64,000 nucleotides of DNA from AP-15 sp963755435 (GTDB lineage Bacteria > Pseudomonadota > Alphaproteobacteria > ATCC43930 > CGMCC-115725). Within the stretch, counting starts at the first letter, position 1. Each line of letters opens with the position of its first letter. The DNA is taken from contig CAVWJX010000003.1 of assembly GCA_963755435.1 (NCBI GenBank), forward strand, positions 682,001 through 746,000, in the 5' to 3' direction. The translations under genes were made by a program, and so were the position numbers. Below the pieces are notes generated by a model that was not told the origin of the DNA, ran no database searches, and saw only the letters and a list, made by a program, of their open reading frames with translations. Positions 46,163 through 56,274 of this stretch are shown piece after piece.

Positions 46163-48652
46163 GCCAGCTTCAGTTGCCGCAGCTTGGCGAATGGATGGCC
46201 CTCCCGCGGCGGCTGCGGACGGCTTTGCCCGGCCGGATCGCGGCGGCGGCGCGGTCGGGCGATAAAAGTCTCGGCGCCGGCATCGATCACCGCGCGATAG
46301 CCGAGCGCGGTCAAGCAGCGGGCGCAGTCTGTCGGGCTCGATCCCGGCGATCGAGGCGAGCCGCGCGTCGGCCGCGAACGGACCCTCCCGGGCCAAGCGT
46401 CGCGCCGCGGCGGCGAGCCGTTCCAGCCGATCCGGGCGCAACCCCAGGTGGCCGGCGACAAAAAGGCCCAGCGCCGCGTAAAACGACGCCGGCAGCTCGG
46501 AATCGATTTCGATCGCCTTGGCGAGCCGGCGCGCCGGCGGCAGCCCCGGCATCTCCCGCCCGTGCCACACCGCCCACAGGAGGCCGCGAAAGCGCATGGC
46601 CTCGGGGCGCAGCAGGTTTTCGAAATAGACGCTGTTGCGGCCAAAGCGCACGCCGGCCCGGCCGAGGGCGGCGCGGTCGGCCGGGTCGAGGGCGGCGACC
46701 TCGGCCGCCACCGCGCTCGCGGGCAAGGCGCCCAGCGCCTCGGCGAGCTGAAAGGCGAGGCCGCGCCCGAGCCCAGCCAAGGGCAAGGCCGAGGCGGCGA
46801 ACAGCGGTGCGAGCCGGCGCTCGATTTCGGCGCGGACAAAGGCGCCGAGGCGCTGGCGGATTTTTTCGCGCGCCTCGCCCTCGATGAAGTCGCCGGAGAG
46901 CGGCTCGGCCCGCGGGGTCAGCATCCGCTCGCCGCCGACCAGCCGGCCGACCGGCCCGCCGCGCCAGCGCAGCACGCCCGTTGGGTCGAGCGCGAAGGCG
47001 CTGTCGGCGTCGGCGGCAAGCAATTGGGCGCGGGCCGCGACCTCGCTGCGCAGCACCCGGTTGGCGGCCGCGTTCAGCATCCGCATCTCGACCCCGTCGA
47101 TCGCGTCGGGGACAAAGCGCAAACCGTCGAGCCGGCCGACATAGGCGCCCTCGACCCGGACCTCGCCGGCCGCCGACACCGCGGCGAGCAGCGCATCGGC
47201 CGAGGCCAGGCGGCGTACCAGAAAGGCCGAGCGGCGATCGACAAAGCGCTGGGTGATCTGGTCGTGCAACGCGTCGGAGAGCCGGTCCTCGATGCCGCGG
47301 GCGCGTTCCTGCCAGGCCGTGGCGCCCTCGACCCAATCGGCGCGATGGGTGATGTAGGTCCAGGTGCGGGTATGGGCGATGCGCACCATCAGCGTGTCGA
47401 TGTCGCCGTCGGTGCGGTCGAGATTGGCCATCTGGCCGGCGACCCATGCTGCGGGCAGCCGCTCCTCGGGCCCGGCAAGGTGCTTGAAGATATGGGCCAG
47501 GAGCCGGGCGTGGCTGTCGCTCATCACCTTGCGGAAATCGGGGATCTGGCAGACCTCCCACAAGAGCCGCACGGCACCGCGGTGGCCGGCGAGATCGGCC
47601 ACCTCGCGATTGCGCGCGAGCGCCTGCAAGGCGCGGTGGTCGTCGGCTTCGCGAGCCTGAATGAGGCCGGGCAGGGGCGGGCGCTCGTCGAGGCTCTTCA
47701 GGAGCGCGCCGACCGAATCGAAGCGCAGCCGCGTATTGCGCCAATTGAGCCGGGTCAACGGATCGAAACGATGGGCTTCGATCGCCTCGACGATTTCGGG
47801 GTCGAGCGGGCCTTCATCGGCGGTGGTGCCAAAGGTGCCATGGCTCATATGGCGCCCGGCGCGGCCGGCGATCTGGGCGAGTTCGGCGGCGGTCAGGCGA
47901 CGCAGCCCGCGGCCGTCGAACTTGGCGGTGCGGGCGAAGGCGACATGGTCGAGGTCCATGTTGAGGCCCATGCCGATCGCGTCGGTGGCGACGAGGTAGT
48001 CGACCTCGCCGGCCTGGAACATCGCGACCTGGGCGTTGCGCGCGCGTGGGCTGAGCGCGCCGAGCACGATCGCGGTGCCGCCGCGCTGGCGGCGGATCAG
48101 CTCGGCCAGCGAAAAGACGTCGGCGACGGCAAAGGCGACGACGGCGCTGCGCGGCGGCAGCCGGGTCACCTTTTTGTGGCCGGTATAGGACAGGGTCGAA
48201 AAGCGCGGCCGGCCGACATGCTCGAATTCGGGGGCGAGCCGGCGCATCAGCGGCCGGATCGTGTCGGCGCCGAGCAGCATCGTCTCGGCGAGGCCGCGCG
48301 CGTGCAACAGACGGGCGGTAAAGACGTGGCCGCGCTCGGGATCGGCGCAGAGCTGGATCTCGTCGACGGCGAGGAAATCGACCGGGCGGTCGAGCGGCAT
48401 CAATTCGACGGTGCACACGAAATACGAGGGGTTGGGCGGCAGGATCTTTTCTTCGCCGGTGATCAGCGCCACCGCCCGCGCACCCTTGAGCTTGACGATG
48501 CGGTCGTAGTTCTCACGCGCCAGAAGGCGCAGCGGGAAGCCGATCATCCCGCTCTTGTGGCCGAGCATGCGCTCGATGGCGAGGTGGGTCTTGCCGGTAT
48601 TGGTCGGCCCGAGGACCGCGACAAGCCGCGGAGCGGGGCTGAACATAGCCAT
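46159..48652 (-). CDS. SUV3-like superfamily 2 helicase, C-terminal frameshift
   Basis: About 830 residues. ATG 48652 opens MAMFSPAPRLVAVLGPTNTGKTHLAIERML with Walker A GPTNTGKT. Motif II is AVDEIQLCAD and motif VI IAGRAGRHMSHGTFGTT, the arrangement of the mitochondrial RNA helicase SUV3 and its alphaproteobacterial relatives. Near 46310 the frame shifts: the true C-terminus continues as LTALGYRAVIDAGAETFIARP and PPREGHPFAKLRQLKLA to the stop at 46159-46161. One indel is enough. It probably unwinds RNA during turnover or ribosome work, in line with the S4 gene that overlaps its end. Divergent from htpG across 256 bp. Confidence 0.88.
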
Positions 48653-48908
48653 GGCGTAAGGTATCGGGCGGCGGCGGCGATAAGGCAAGGGCAAACCTTG
48701 CGCGCGCGCTTTGGTGCGACGCCGCGCCCGCGCCGTCTCCCGATCGGCGGGGATGGGGCGGCTGCACCTTTGGGGGCCAAATCGATCAGCCCGATCGAGC
48801 CTGGATTCGGGGGATTCGGGCGGCTCGCGGCGTCGCTGCCGGTCTTGCGCCGGCAGCGATTTCGCCACATATGCTCGGCGCGTTAATGATCATCGCGACG
48901 GCAGATCA

Positions 48909-50777
48909 ATGACCCAGGAAACCAGAAGCTTCCAGGCGGAAGTCAGCCGCCTTCTCGACATCGTCGCGCATTCGCTCTACAGCGAAAAAGAGATTTTTCT
49001 GCGCGAATTGATCTCCAACGCCTCGGATGCGTGCGACCGGCTGCGCTACGCCGCGCTGACCGAGCCCGCTTTGGCCGAGGGCGACAGCGCCTACCGCGTC
49101 GTGCTGACCCCCGACAAAGCCGCCCGCACCCTGAGTGTGGCCGATAACGGCATCGGCATGAGCCGGGACGAGCTGATCGAGAATCTGGGGACCATCGCCC
49201 GCTCCGGCACCGCTGCGTTCGTCAGCCAGCTGTCGGGCGACGCGCGTAAGGATATGAGCCTGATCGGGCAGTTCGGCGTCGGCTTCTACTCGGCCTTCAT
49301 GGTCGCCGACCGGGTCGAGGTAGTGGCGCGCAAGGCCGGCGAGGCCGAGGGCTGGCGCTGGGTCTCCGACGGCAAGGGCGAATTTACGATCGAGCCACAG
49401 CCGGACGCGGCGCGCGGTGCGGCGATCATCATCCATCTGCGCGAGGGCGAGGACGAATACCTCGATCCCGTTCGGCTGCGGCAGATCGTGCGCACCTATT
49501 CCGACCATATCGGCTTGCCGATCGTGCTCCGCGAAGGCGGCAAGGACGAGACCATCAACACCGCCTCGGCGTTGTGGACCCGGCCCCGATCCGAGATCAC
49601 GCCGGAGCAGTACAAGGAGTTTTACCACCACGTCGGCCACAGCTTCGACGACCCGTGGCTGACCCTGCACAACAAGGCCGAGGGCGTTCTCGAATATACG
49701 AGCCTGTTGTTCGTGCCGTCGCAGAAGCCGTTCGACCTGTTCGAGCCGGAACGCAAGAGCCGGGTCAAGCTCTATGTCCGCCGCGTGTTCATCACCGACG
49801 AGGGGACCGATTTGCTGCCGGCCTATCTGCGCTTTCTGCGCGGCGTCGTCGACAGCGAGGATCTGCCGCTCAATATCAGCCGCGAGATGCTGCAATCGAA
49901 CCCGCTGGCGGCCAAGATCCGGCAGCAGCTGACCCGCCGGGTGTTGACCGAGCTTGGCAAGAAGGCCACCGACACGCCCGAGGAATACACCAAGTTCTGG
50001 GACAATTTCGGCGCCGTGGTCAAGGAGGGGCTGTACGAGGACCGCGAGCAGCGCGACGCGCTGTTGGGCCTCGCGCGGTTCCGCTCGACGGCGCGCGACG
50101 GGCTTCTATCGCTCGACGACTACATCGCGGCGATGCGGCCGGGGCAGCAGGCGATCTATACGATCACCGGCGACAATCTCGAAGTGGCCAGGCGCAGCCC
50201 GCAGCTCGAAGGCTTTCGCGCGCGCGGTGTCGAGGTGCTGCTGTTGACCGACCCGATCGACGAATTCTGGGTCCCGGCGATCGGCGCCTACCAGGAAAAG
50301 CCGTTCAAATCGGCGACCCGCGGCGGGGTCGATCTCGACAAGATCGCGGCCGACGAGGACAAGCCGGCGGAACAGCCGGCGCCGCCGGCCAAGCTGTCGA
50401 GCCTGATCGCGATCTTCAAACTGGCGCTCGGCGACGCGGTCAAGGACGTGCGCGGCTCCGAGCGGCTGACCGACAGCGCCGTCTGCCTCGTCGCCGATGA
50501 AGGCGACATGGACATGCACCTCGAGCGCCTCTTGAAGCAGCATCGCCAGCTCGACAACACGGCCAAGCGCATCCTCGAGTTGAACCCGCGCCACAAGCTG
50601 ATCGAGCGCCTGGCGGCCACGGTCGGCGACAGCGGCGCCTCGGACCAGCTGGCGGAATTTGCCTGGCTGCTGCTCGACCAGGCGCGGATCGTCGAGGGCG
50701 AGCAGCTGCCGGACCCGCCGGCCTTTGCCCGCCGGCTCGCCCAATTGCTCGAGCGCGGGCTGCCGCAGGCCGCGTGA
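48909..50777 (+). CDS. htpG: Molecular chaperone HtpG (Hsp90)
   Basis: A 622-residue cytoplasmic Hsp90. The ATP-binding Bergerat fold shows RELISNASDACDRLR, VADNGIGM and LIGQFGVGFYSAFMVAD. The middle domain includes SLLFVPSQKPFDLFEPERKS and the catalytic-loop region SEDLPLNISREMLQ; the C-terminal dimerisation domain is complete. ATG 48909 gives MTQETRSFQAEVSRLLDIVAHSLYSEKEIFLRE, the conserved beginning; an in-frame start at 48711 runs opposite the helicase leader. Length is normal. Confidence 0.98.
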   Translation: MTQETRSFQAEVSRLLDIVAHSLYSEKEIFLRELISNASDACDRLRYAALTEPALAEGDSAYRVVLTPDKAARTLSVADNGIGMSRDELIENLGTIARSGTAAFVSQLSGDARKDMSLIGQFGVGFYSAFMVADRVEVVARKAGEAEGWRWVSDGKGEFTIEPQPDAARGAAIIIHLREGEDEYLDPVRLRQIVRTYSDHIGLPIVLREGGKDETINTASALWTRPRSEITPEQYKEFYHHVGHSFDDPWLTLHNKAEGVLEYTSLLFVPSQKPFDLFEPERKSRVKLYVRRVFITDEGTDLLPAYLRFLRGVVDSEDLPLNISREMLQSNPLAAKIRQQLTRRVLTELGKKATDTPEEYTKFWDNFGAVVKEGLYEDREQRDALLGLARFRSTARDGLLSLDDYIAAMRPGQQAIYTITGDNLEVARRSPQLEGFRARGVEVLLLTDPIDEFWVPAIGAYQEKPFKSATRGGVDLDKIAADEDKPAEQPAPPAKLSSLIAIFKLALGDAVKDVRGSERLTDSAVCLVADEGDMDMHLERLLKQHRQLDNTAKRILELNPRHKLIERLAATVGDSGASDQLAEFAWLLLDQARIVEGEQLPDPPAFARRLAQLLERGLPQAA

Positions 50778-50782
50778 ATTTT

Positions 50783-51334
50783 TTATTCGTCGAAAGGCGG
50801 GGTTTCGCCCTCCGGGACCGGAACTCGAAAGACGTTCAGGGTATTTCCGATCATGGTGTAGTAGCCGATGATCGCGATCACTTCGACGAGGCCGGTTTCG
50901 CCGAGGGTGGCGATGGCCTCCGCGAAGCTCGCATCGGATAGCCGCTGTGTGCGAAACAATTCGGTGCAGATGCGATGGACCAGGGCTTCGTCCGGCCGCG
51001 CGAGATCGGGGGTTTCGCCGCGGCGGATCGCCTCGACCGCGTCATGCGGAACGCCGCCCTTCTCGGCCAGCGGCGCGTGCGCGAACCATTCGTATTGCGC
51101 CCGCCAGAACCGCGCGGTGGTGATGATCGCCAGCTCGGAGAGCCGGTCGGGCAAGGAAGTGCCCCAGCGCAGATGCTCGCCAAGCCGCGCGGCGTGGCGG
51201 CAGATTTCCGGGGCGCGGATCAACAGCTGGAACGGACCGCCAAACCGGCCGCGCCGGCCAGCGACGATCTCGTCGTGCGCCACCCGCTGGGCCGGGGTCA
51301 TTTCCGCCTCGGTGATCTCGCGATAACGGCTCAC
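50783..51334 (-). CDS. Carboxymuconolactone decarboxylase family protein
   Basis: A 183-residue helical CMD-fold protein starting MSRYREITEAEMTPAQR. LSELAIITTARFWRAQYEWFAHAPLA is the core motif; the CxxC of AhpD is replaced by RAQYEW, so it is not a disulfide-type peroxidase. VEVIAIIGYYTMIGNTLNVFRVPVP is a typical C-terminal block. Members of this subgroup are of unknown function and often lie near catabolic genes. It converges on htpG with 5 bp between stops. Confidence 0.86.
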   Translation of the reverse strand: MSRYREITEAEMTPAQRVAHDEIVAGRRGRFGGPFQLLIRAPEICRHAARLGEHLRWGTSLPDRLSELAIITTARFWRAQYEWFAHAPLAEKGGVPHDAVEAIRRGETPDLARPDEALVHRICTELFRTQRLSDASFAEAIATLGETGLVEVIAIIGYYTMIGNTLNVFRVPVPEGETPPFDE

Positions 51335-51519
51335 GGTGCTGTCTCCTCTGCGCTTGGGCCGGGCTGCGCCCTGCTGCCGAACGGCCGAGGTTACAGCGAA
51401 TTAATCTCCAGGAAAGGCCGATGTCACATGGTCGGCCTACATTCACCGGCGATCCCGCTCCCGCACATTGCGCGCTCTGCGACCGGCGTGAGCACCCACC
51501 CTTCGATGCGAGGACGACA

Positions 51520-53106
51520 ATGGCAGACCCTCACGCTTCCAAACCCCGGCTGCCGCGGCTGACCCGCGGCCGCACCGCAGCCGCGGCCTTTGGCCTCGGC
51601 GCGACCTTGGCGCTGGCGCCGATGGTCTGGGCCGAAAGCCCGGCGCCGGCGACGACCCCGCCGCCGCAGACGATGACGGCGCCGGTGGCACTGATCCAGC
51701 AGCAGAGCTTTGCTCCTCTGGTCAAGAAAGTATTGCCGGCGGTGGTCAACATCTCGGTCACCGAAAAGAGCGGTGCTGACCAGATGTCGGAGGAGCAGGT
51801 ACAGCCGTTTCAAGGATTTCCCAACTCGCCGTTCGATCAGATGCTGCGCCGCTTTTTCGATCAGCAAAACCAGGGCGGCGAGGGCCAGATATTTCCGCAG
51901 GCGCCGGCGGGCCAGGTCCAGAGGATCGCGCTCGGCTCCGGGTTTATCATTGATCCCTCGGGCTATGTCGTGACCAACAACCACGTGGTCGGCGACGCCG
52001 CCAAGGTTCAGGTCATCCTGCAGGACAAGACCAAATATACGGCGCGGATCGTCGGCCGCGATCCCAAGACCGACCTCGCGGTGCTCAAGATCAAGGCCGA
52101 CAAGCCGCTGCCCTATGTCACTTTCGGCAACAGCAGCGACGCCCAGGTCGGCGATTGGGTGATGGCGGTCGGCAATCCGTTCGGTCTTGGCGGGACGGTC
52201 ACGACCGGGATCATCTCGGCTCGCGGCCGCGACATCAACGAGGGCCCGTACGACGATTTTCTGCAGATCGACGCGCCGATCAACCGCGGCAATTCAGGGG
52301 GCCCGACGTTCAATCTCAAGGGCCAGGTGATCGGCATCAACACCGCGATCTATTCGCCCAATGGCGGCAGCGTCGGCATCGGCTTTGCGATCCCGTCGAA
52401 CTCGGCCAAGAACATCGTCGCGCAGCTCGAGGAGCACGGTAAAATCAGCCGCGGCTGGCTCGGCGTGCAGATCCAGAAAGTGACGCCGGCGATTGCCGCC
52501 AGTCTCGGCCTCAAGAGCGATCACGGCGCGCTCGTAGCCGTGGTCACGCCGAACAGCCCCGGCGCCAAGGCGGGCCTCAAGCAGGGCGACGTGATCTTGT
52601 CGTTCGACGGCGACAAGGTCAACGAATTGCATGATCTGCCGCGGCTGGTCGCGGCGCAGGCCCCGCACAGCGAGGCGACGCTGACCGTGTGGCGGGACGG
52701 ACAGCAGACCCAGCTTCAGGCAAAGCTCGGCGAGCTGCCCGAAAACAGCCAGGTGGCCTCGGCCAATAGCAGCGGGCCGGAAGAGCAGGGCTCGGCGCAA
52801 GCGAGCGCGCTGGGCATGCATCTGGCGCCGCTGACCGACCAGCTGCGCCACGAACTGCACATCGGCAAAAATGTCGACGGCGTGGTGGTCACCGGAGTCG
52901 ACAGCGGCAGTGCTGCCGACGAGGTCGGCCTGAGCCAGGGCGATGTGGTCGTCGCGATCAATCAGCAGCCGGTGCATAGCCCGCAGCAAGCGGCGGCAAA
53001 ATTAAAGGAGGCGGCCCATTCGGCGAAGAAGAGCGCGCTGCTGCTGCTCGACCGGCATGGCGTGACCGAATATGTCGGCATGAGCCTCGGCGCCAATCAG
53101 GGCTAG
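51520..53106 (+). CDS. degP: Periplasmic serine protease DegP/HtrA (Do-like)
   Basis: A 528-residue envelope protease-chaperone. ATG 51520 gives a basic start and a hydrophobic signal (TAAAAFGLGATLALAPMVWA). The trypsin-like triad is H155 (VTNNHVV), D185 (PKTDLAVL) and S259 (RGNSGGP). Two PDZ domains follow (GWLGVQIQKVTPAIA and, near residue 440, LGMHLAPLTDQLRHELHI). It degrades or refolds misfolded periplasmic proteins. An in-frame start at 51421 adds 33 residues without a better signal. A second HtrA lies 7 kb away. Confidence 0.95.
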   Translation: MADPHASKPRLPRLTRGRTAAAAFGLGATLALAPMVWAESPAPATTPPPQTMTAPVALIQQQSFAPLVKKVLPAVVNISVTEKSGADQMSEEQVQPFQGFPNSPFDQMLRRFFDQQNQGGEGQIFPQAPAGQVQRIALGSGFIIDPSGYVVTNNHVVGDAAKVQVILQDKTKYTARIVGRDPKTDLAVLKIKADKPLPYVTFGNSSDAQVGDWVMAVGNPFGLGGTVTTGIISARGRDINEGPYDDFLQIDAPINRGNSGGPTFNLKGQVIGINTAIYSPNGGSVGIGFAIPSNSAKNIVAQLEEHGKISRGWLGVQIQKVTPAIAASLGLKSDHGALVAVVTPNSPGAKAGLKQGDVILSFDGDKVNELHDLPRLVAAQAPHSEATLTVWRDGQQTQLQAKLGELPENSQVASANSSGPEEQGSAQASALGMHLAPLTDQLRHELHIGKNVDGVVVTGVDSGSAADEVGLSQGDVVVAINQQPVHSPQQAAAKLKEAAHSAKKSALLLLDRHGVTEYVGMSLGANQG

Positions 53107-53213
53107 GGCCACCCGCGCCATCGATCGACCCGCCCCGTTCTCCGGCTTGCCGGAGGGCGGGGCGATTGCGCCCGTTCAAACCGGGGCAAATTCGGCGATC
53201 AAGCCGGGGCGGC

Positions 53214-54336
53214 TCAGCGTTGGCGAAATAGCGGCTGCGTGGTTTGCCCGATCTTGTCGTGTGCCGGCAGGGGTGCCCGGGCCTCGAGGCGCTCGAGCTC
53301 GATCCGGGTGCGGGCGCCGGCCCGCAGCAGCCGGTCGGTCGCCTCGCGCAAGCCGGTGCGGGTCTCCGACGTATCGCTGTCGAGCGCTGCGTCGAAAGCC
53401 GCCAGGAACGCCGCAATATCACCGTCGACCCGTTCGCGCAGCACCCGGTCGATGAAGGCCCCGCCATTCTTGCCGCGCGGCGCTTCGCCGGGGCGGTGGG
53501 CCGGCTGGATCGGAAAGGCACTACCCGGCGGCGAATTGCCCGGCTGCGGCAGGTTTGGTGCGGCCGTCGGCGGATGAGAACCTATCGGACCCGGCCGGGC
53601 CGGCTGGCCCCAGGCCTGCGGCTCTCCACTCGGGCGCGAAGGGGTTCGATCCTGCAGGCCGGCTTGCGGGCCGGCGGATGCGGTGCCGGGGGAATGGCGT
53701 GGCGGCAATTCGCCGCCGTCCGCGCCGCCATTGGCTTGCGACCCGTTTCCTGGCGATAGCGACAGGTGCAAGGTCCGCCGCTGCTCGCCGGTCGGCGGCG
53801 CGCCGCCCGGCCCGGCCGGGCGGTGGCCGAGGCTCGACGGCGGCGGATCGTCGCGGGGTCCCGAACCGTGACGCGACAGCGCGCCATTGGCCTCCGGCGG
53901 CGGCCGATGGGCGACTGGCGTCGCTGGCTGCGGCGATGCTGCGGGGTGTCGATCGAGACCGTTCGGTTGCAGCCGGCCGGCCGGGATCTCGACAATCCGA
54001 GCTTCGCTCACCGGATTGCCGGCAAGTCCGTGGTTCGTCGGCCAATTCGTTATGCGGCTGTTCATTGGCAGGTATGTTGTTTGCGGGCATCTCGCCTGAG
54101 GATCCCTTGAGCAAGCGGTGTTCCGCTCCCCCCGGAGCAGTTTGCGGCGCGGTTTCGGCCAACGCCTCAGCGGCAGCGCTGCGCGCCCTGGTCCGACTGA
54201 CAATGTAGCTGATCGCCGGCGGCGAGCAGTCATAAGTGCGGGCAATGCTCGCCAGGGTTTCGCCGGCCTCGTACCGGGTGATGATCGATGGCCAATCCTG
54301 CTGGGGAATTTTCCCTCTTTTACTTGATTTTTCCAT
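53214..54336 (-). pseudogene. HTH DNA-binding protein, frameshifted
   Basis: The N-terminal frame (from ATG 54336) reads KIPQQDWPSIITRYEAGETLASIARTYDCSPPAISYIVSRTRAR, a short helix-turn-helix of the Resolvase/transposase-like kind. The C-terminal frame ends with GAFIDRVLRERVDGDIAAFLAAFDAALDSDTSE and TGLREATDRLLRAGARTRIELERLEA, a helical block conserved in Rhodospirillales hypothetical proteins as I recall them. A Pro/Gly-rich linker connects the two. The frames must join between about 54000 and 54100 by one or more indels. Total length is about 370 residues. A tgtaactctag direct repeat lies just upstream. Its target genes are unknown; the neighbouring oxidoreductases are candidates. Confidence 0.65.
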
Positions 54337-54353
54337 GCGAAAGAACCTTCGTT

Positions 54354-54378
54354 TGTAACTCTAGTGGTGTAACTCTAG
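54354..54378. promoter_or_regulatory. Direct repeat tgtaactctag upstream of the HTH gene
   Basis: Two exact 11-bp copies with a 14-bp period lie 18-42 bases before the HTH gene's ATG, in an AT-richer stretch. They could be an autoregulatory operator or another local tandem duplication. The remaining 230 bp up to the glcD-like stop hold no gene; a TTGACG box on the minus strand (54557-54562) is the only promoter-like hexamer seen. Confidence 0.4.
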
Positions 54379-54609
54379 CGTGTTGTATTCAATTTCTTTG
54401 GCGCAGACTTCCGGCGATGCAGCGCACACTGGCAGCGCATCAAAAGGCGCGATGGGTTGAGTCAAGGCTCTAGTGCGATGCTCCTGTGGGGCGACTTGCC
54501 AAAAGACGCCCCCGAACATCCCGAGCCCGTTCTTCTGATACGCTATAATACCAATCGTCAAGTAAACAGTGAAGCGGTTTATTTGGTTCCGTCCAGCGCG
54601 CCGGCGCGG

Positions 54610-56007
54610 TCAAATTCGCACGATTTTCCCGGGGTTCATGATGTTGTCGGGGTCGAGCGCTTTTTTGACGGCGCGCATCACGCTGACCGCCTCGCCGTGC
54701 TCGGCAATCAGGAAGTCCATTTTGCCGTAACCGACCCCGTGCTCGCCGGTGCAGGTGCCCTCCATTGCCAAGGCGCGTGCGACCATGCGATCGTTAAGCC
54801 GGCTCGCTTCGGCGATTTCTTCCGGTCGATTGGGGTCAATCATGAAAACCAGGTGGAAATTGCCGTCGCCGACATGCCCGACCAATGCTGACGGGATCGG
54901 CGATTGCGCCAAATCCTCTTTGGTCTCGCCGATGCATTGGGCCAGCCGCGAAATCGGTACGCAGACATCGGTGGCCCAGCCCTTGGAGCCCGGGCGCAGC
55001 GCCAGTGCGGCATAATAGGCGTCGTGCCGCGCCTGCCACAGCTTCGAGCGCGCCTCGGCGGTCGTCGCCCAGCGGAAATCGGCGCCGCCATGGTCGGCGG
55101 CGATCGCCTTGACGGTCTCGGACTGCTCGGCAACGCCGGCGGGAGTACCGTGGAATTCATAAAACAGCGTGGGAGCGACTTTGTGGTCGAGCTTGGAATA
55201 TTTGTTGATCGCGTCCATCTGCGAATCGTCGAGCAGCTCGATGCGGGCAACCGGCACCCCGCTCTGGATCGTCTCGATCACACTGGCGACCGCGCCGTCC
55301 AGTGTCGCAAACGGACAAACCGCCGCCGAAATCGCTTCCGGGATGCCGTAGAGCCGCACCGTCACCTCGGTGATGATGCCGAGCGTGCCTTCGGAACCGA
55401 TGAACAGCCGGGTCAGATCGTACCCCGCGGCTGATTTGCGGGCGCGGCGCGCGGTGCGCACGACCCGGCCGTCGGCGAGGACCACGGTCAGGCACAGCAC
55501 ATTCTCGCGCATCGTGCCGTAGCGCACCGCGTTGGTGCCCGAGGCGCGGGTCGCCGCCATGCCGCCGAGCGAGGCGTCGGCGCCCGGATCGATCGGAAAG
55601 AACAGCCCGGTGTCGCGCAGATGCTCGTTTAATTGCTTGCGGGTCACCCCGGCCTCGACCGTGGCGTCGAGATCCTCGGCGCCGACCCGCACGATCCGGT
55701 TCATCTGGGTCATGTCGATGGCGACACCGCCGGCGAGTGCCGCGACCTGGCCCTCGAGCGAGGTGCCGGTGCCAAAGGCGATGACCGGAGTTTTGCGCGC
55801 GGCGCAGAACTTGACGATCGCCGCCACCTCCTCGGTGGTGTGCGCAAAGGCGACCGCATCGGGCGCATGTGCCGGATGATAGGATTCGTCGCGGCCGTGC
55901 TGGGCGCAGACCGCGGCCGACAACGACAGCCGCTCGCCCAGAAGCTGGCGCAGCGCCTCCAGCAAAGCGGGATCGAACGGTTCGCGGCGACGGGCGGGTG
56001 CGAGCAT
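54610..56007 (-). CDS. FAD-binding oxidase, GlcD/D-lactate dehydrogenase type
   Basis: A 465-residue FAD-linked oxidoreductase of the vanillyl-alcohol oxidase fold. FAD-binding blocks are PVIAFGTGTSLEGQVAALAGGVAID, FPIDPGADASLGGMAATRASGTNAVRYG and LFIGSEGTLGIITEVTVRLYG. The C-terminal cap domain has VGHVGDGNFHLVFMIDP and GTCTGEHGVGYGK, with the substrate-site histidines, and ends LDPDNIMNPGKIVRI. It oxidises a 2-hydroxy acid (D-lactate, glycolate or similar). No GlcE/GlcF subunits are adjacent, so it resembles the single-subunit D-lactate dehydrogenase (Dld) subgroup. Divergent from the indolepyruvate oxidoreductase across 267 bp. Confidence 0.92.
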   Translation of the reverse strand: MLAPARRREPFDPALLEALRQLLGERLSLSAAVCAQHGRDESYHPAHAPDAVAFAHTTEEVAAIVKFCAARKTPVIAFGTGTSLEGQVAALAGGVAIDMTQMNRIVRVGAEDLDATVEAGVTRKQLNEHLRDTGLFFPIDPGADASLGGMAATRASGTNAVRYGTMRENVLCLTVVLADGRVVRTARRARKSAAGYDLTRLFIGSEGTLGIITEVTVRLYGIPEAISAAVCPFATLDGAVASVIETIQSGVPVARIELLDDSQMDAINKYSKLDHKVAPTLFYEFHGTPAGVAEQSETVKAIAADHGGADFRWATTAEARSKLWQARHDAYYAALALRPGSKGWATDVCVPISRLAQCIGETKEDLAQSPIPSALVGHVGDGNFHLVFMIDPNRPEEIAEASRLNDRMVARALAMEGTCTGEHGVGYGKMDFLIAEHGEAVSVMRAVKKALDPDNIMNPGKIVRI

Positions 56008-56246
56008 GGCGGCGGCCTGCTGACGTCATCAGGATCGGGATCGGTCGAGCATTACTCCGGCAATGGCGCCGCCGCAATGCGGATCATGGCGGCGATGATG
56101 CCGGAGCTGTCTTGCGGCCGGCTCGCCCGGTCATATCCCGCCGGAAAAGCCGGTTGCCGCGGCAGTTCGTTGCTTTTCTCGATTCGGTTGCGCCGGTCAT
56201 TGAGCGACCACCATGCAAACATTACGTTTCTTATATCTGCTCTTTT

Positions 56247-56261
56247 ATCTGCGCAGCAGAT
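56247..56261. promoter_or_regulatory. Perfect inverted repeat in the leader of the indolepyruvate oxidoreductase gene
   Basis: ATCTGC-gca-GCAGAT lies 13 bases upstream of ATG 56275, just before GGGAG; a further ATCTGC copy sits at 56235-56240. It could be an operator or a small RNA hairpin near the ribosome site. The upstream stretch 56200-56260 is markedly AT-richer than surrounding DNA, as expected for a promoter zone. Confidence 0.4.
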
Positions 56262-56274
56262 TCGGGAGATCGCG

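Noticed and set aside
46448..48886. 812-codon open frame on plus strand
   Set aside because: Antisense shadow of the SUV3-like helicase; the helicase motifs are unmistakable on the minus strand.
48711..48908. N-terminal extension of HtpG
   Set aside because: In-frame but Arg-rich and unlike Hsp90; the conserved start is ATG 48909.
54544..54549. TATAAT promoter hexamer on plus strand
   Set aside because: No -35 element at proper distance, and no plus-strand gene follows it.
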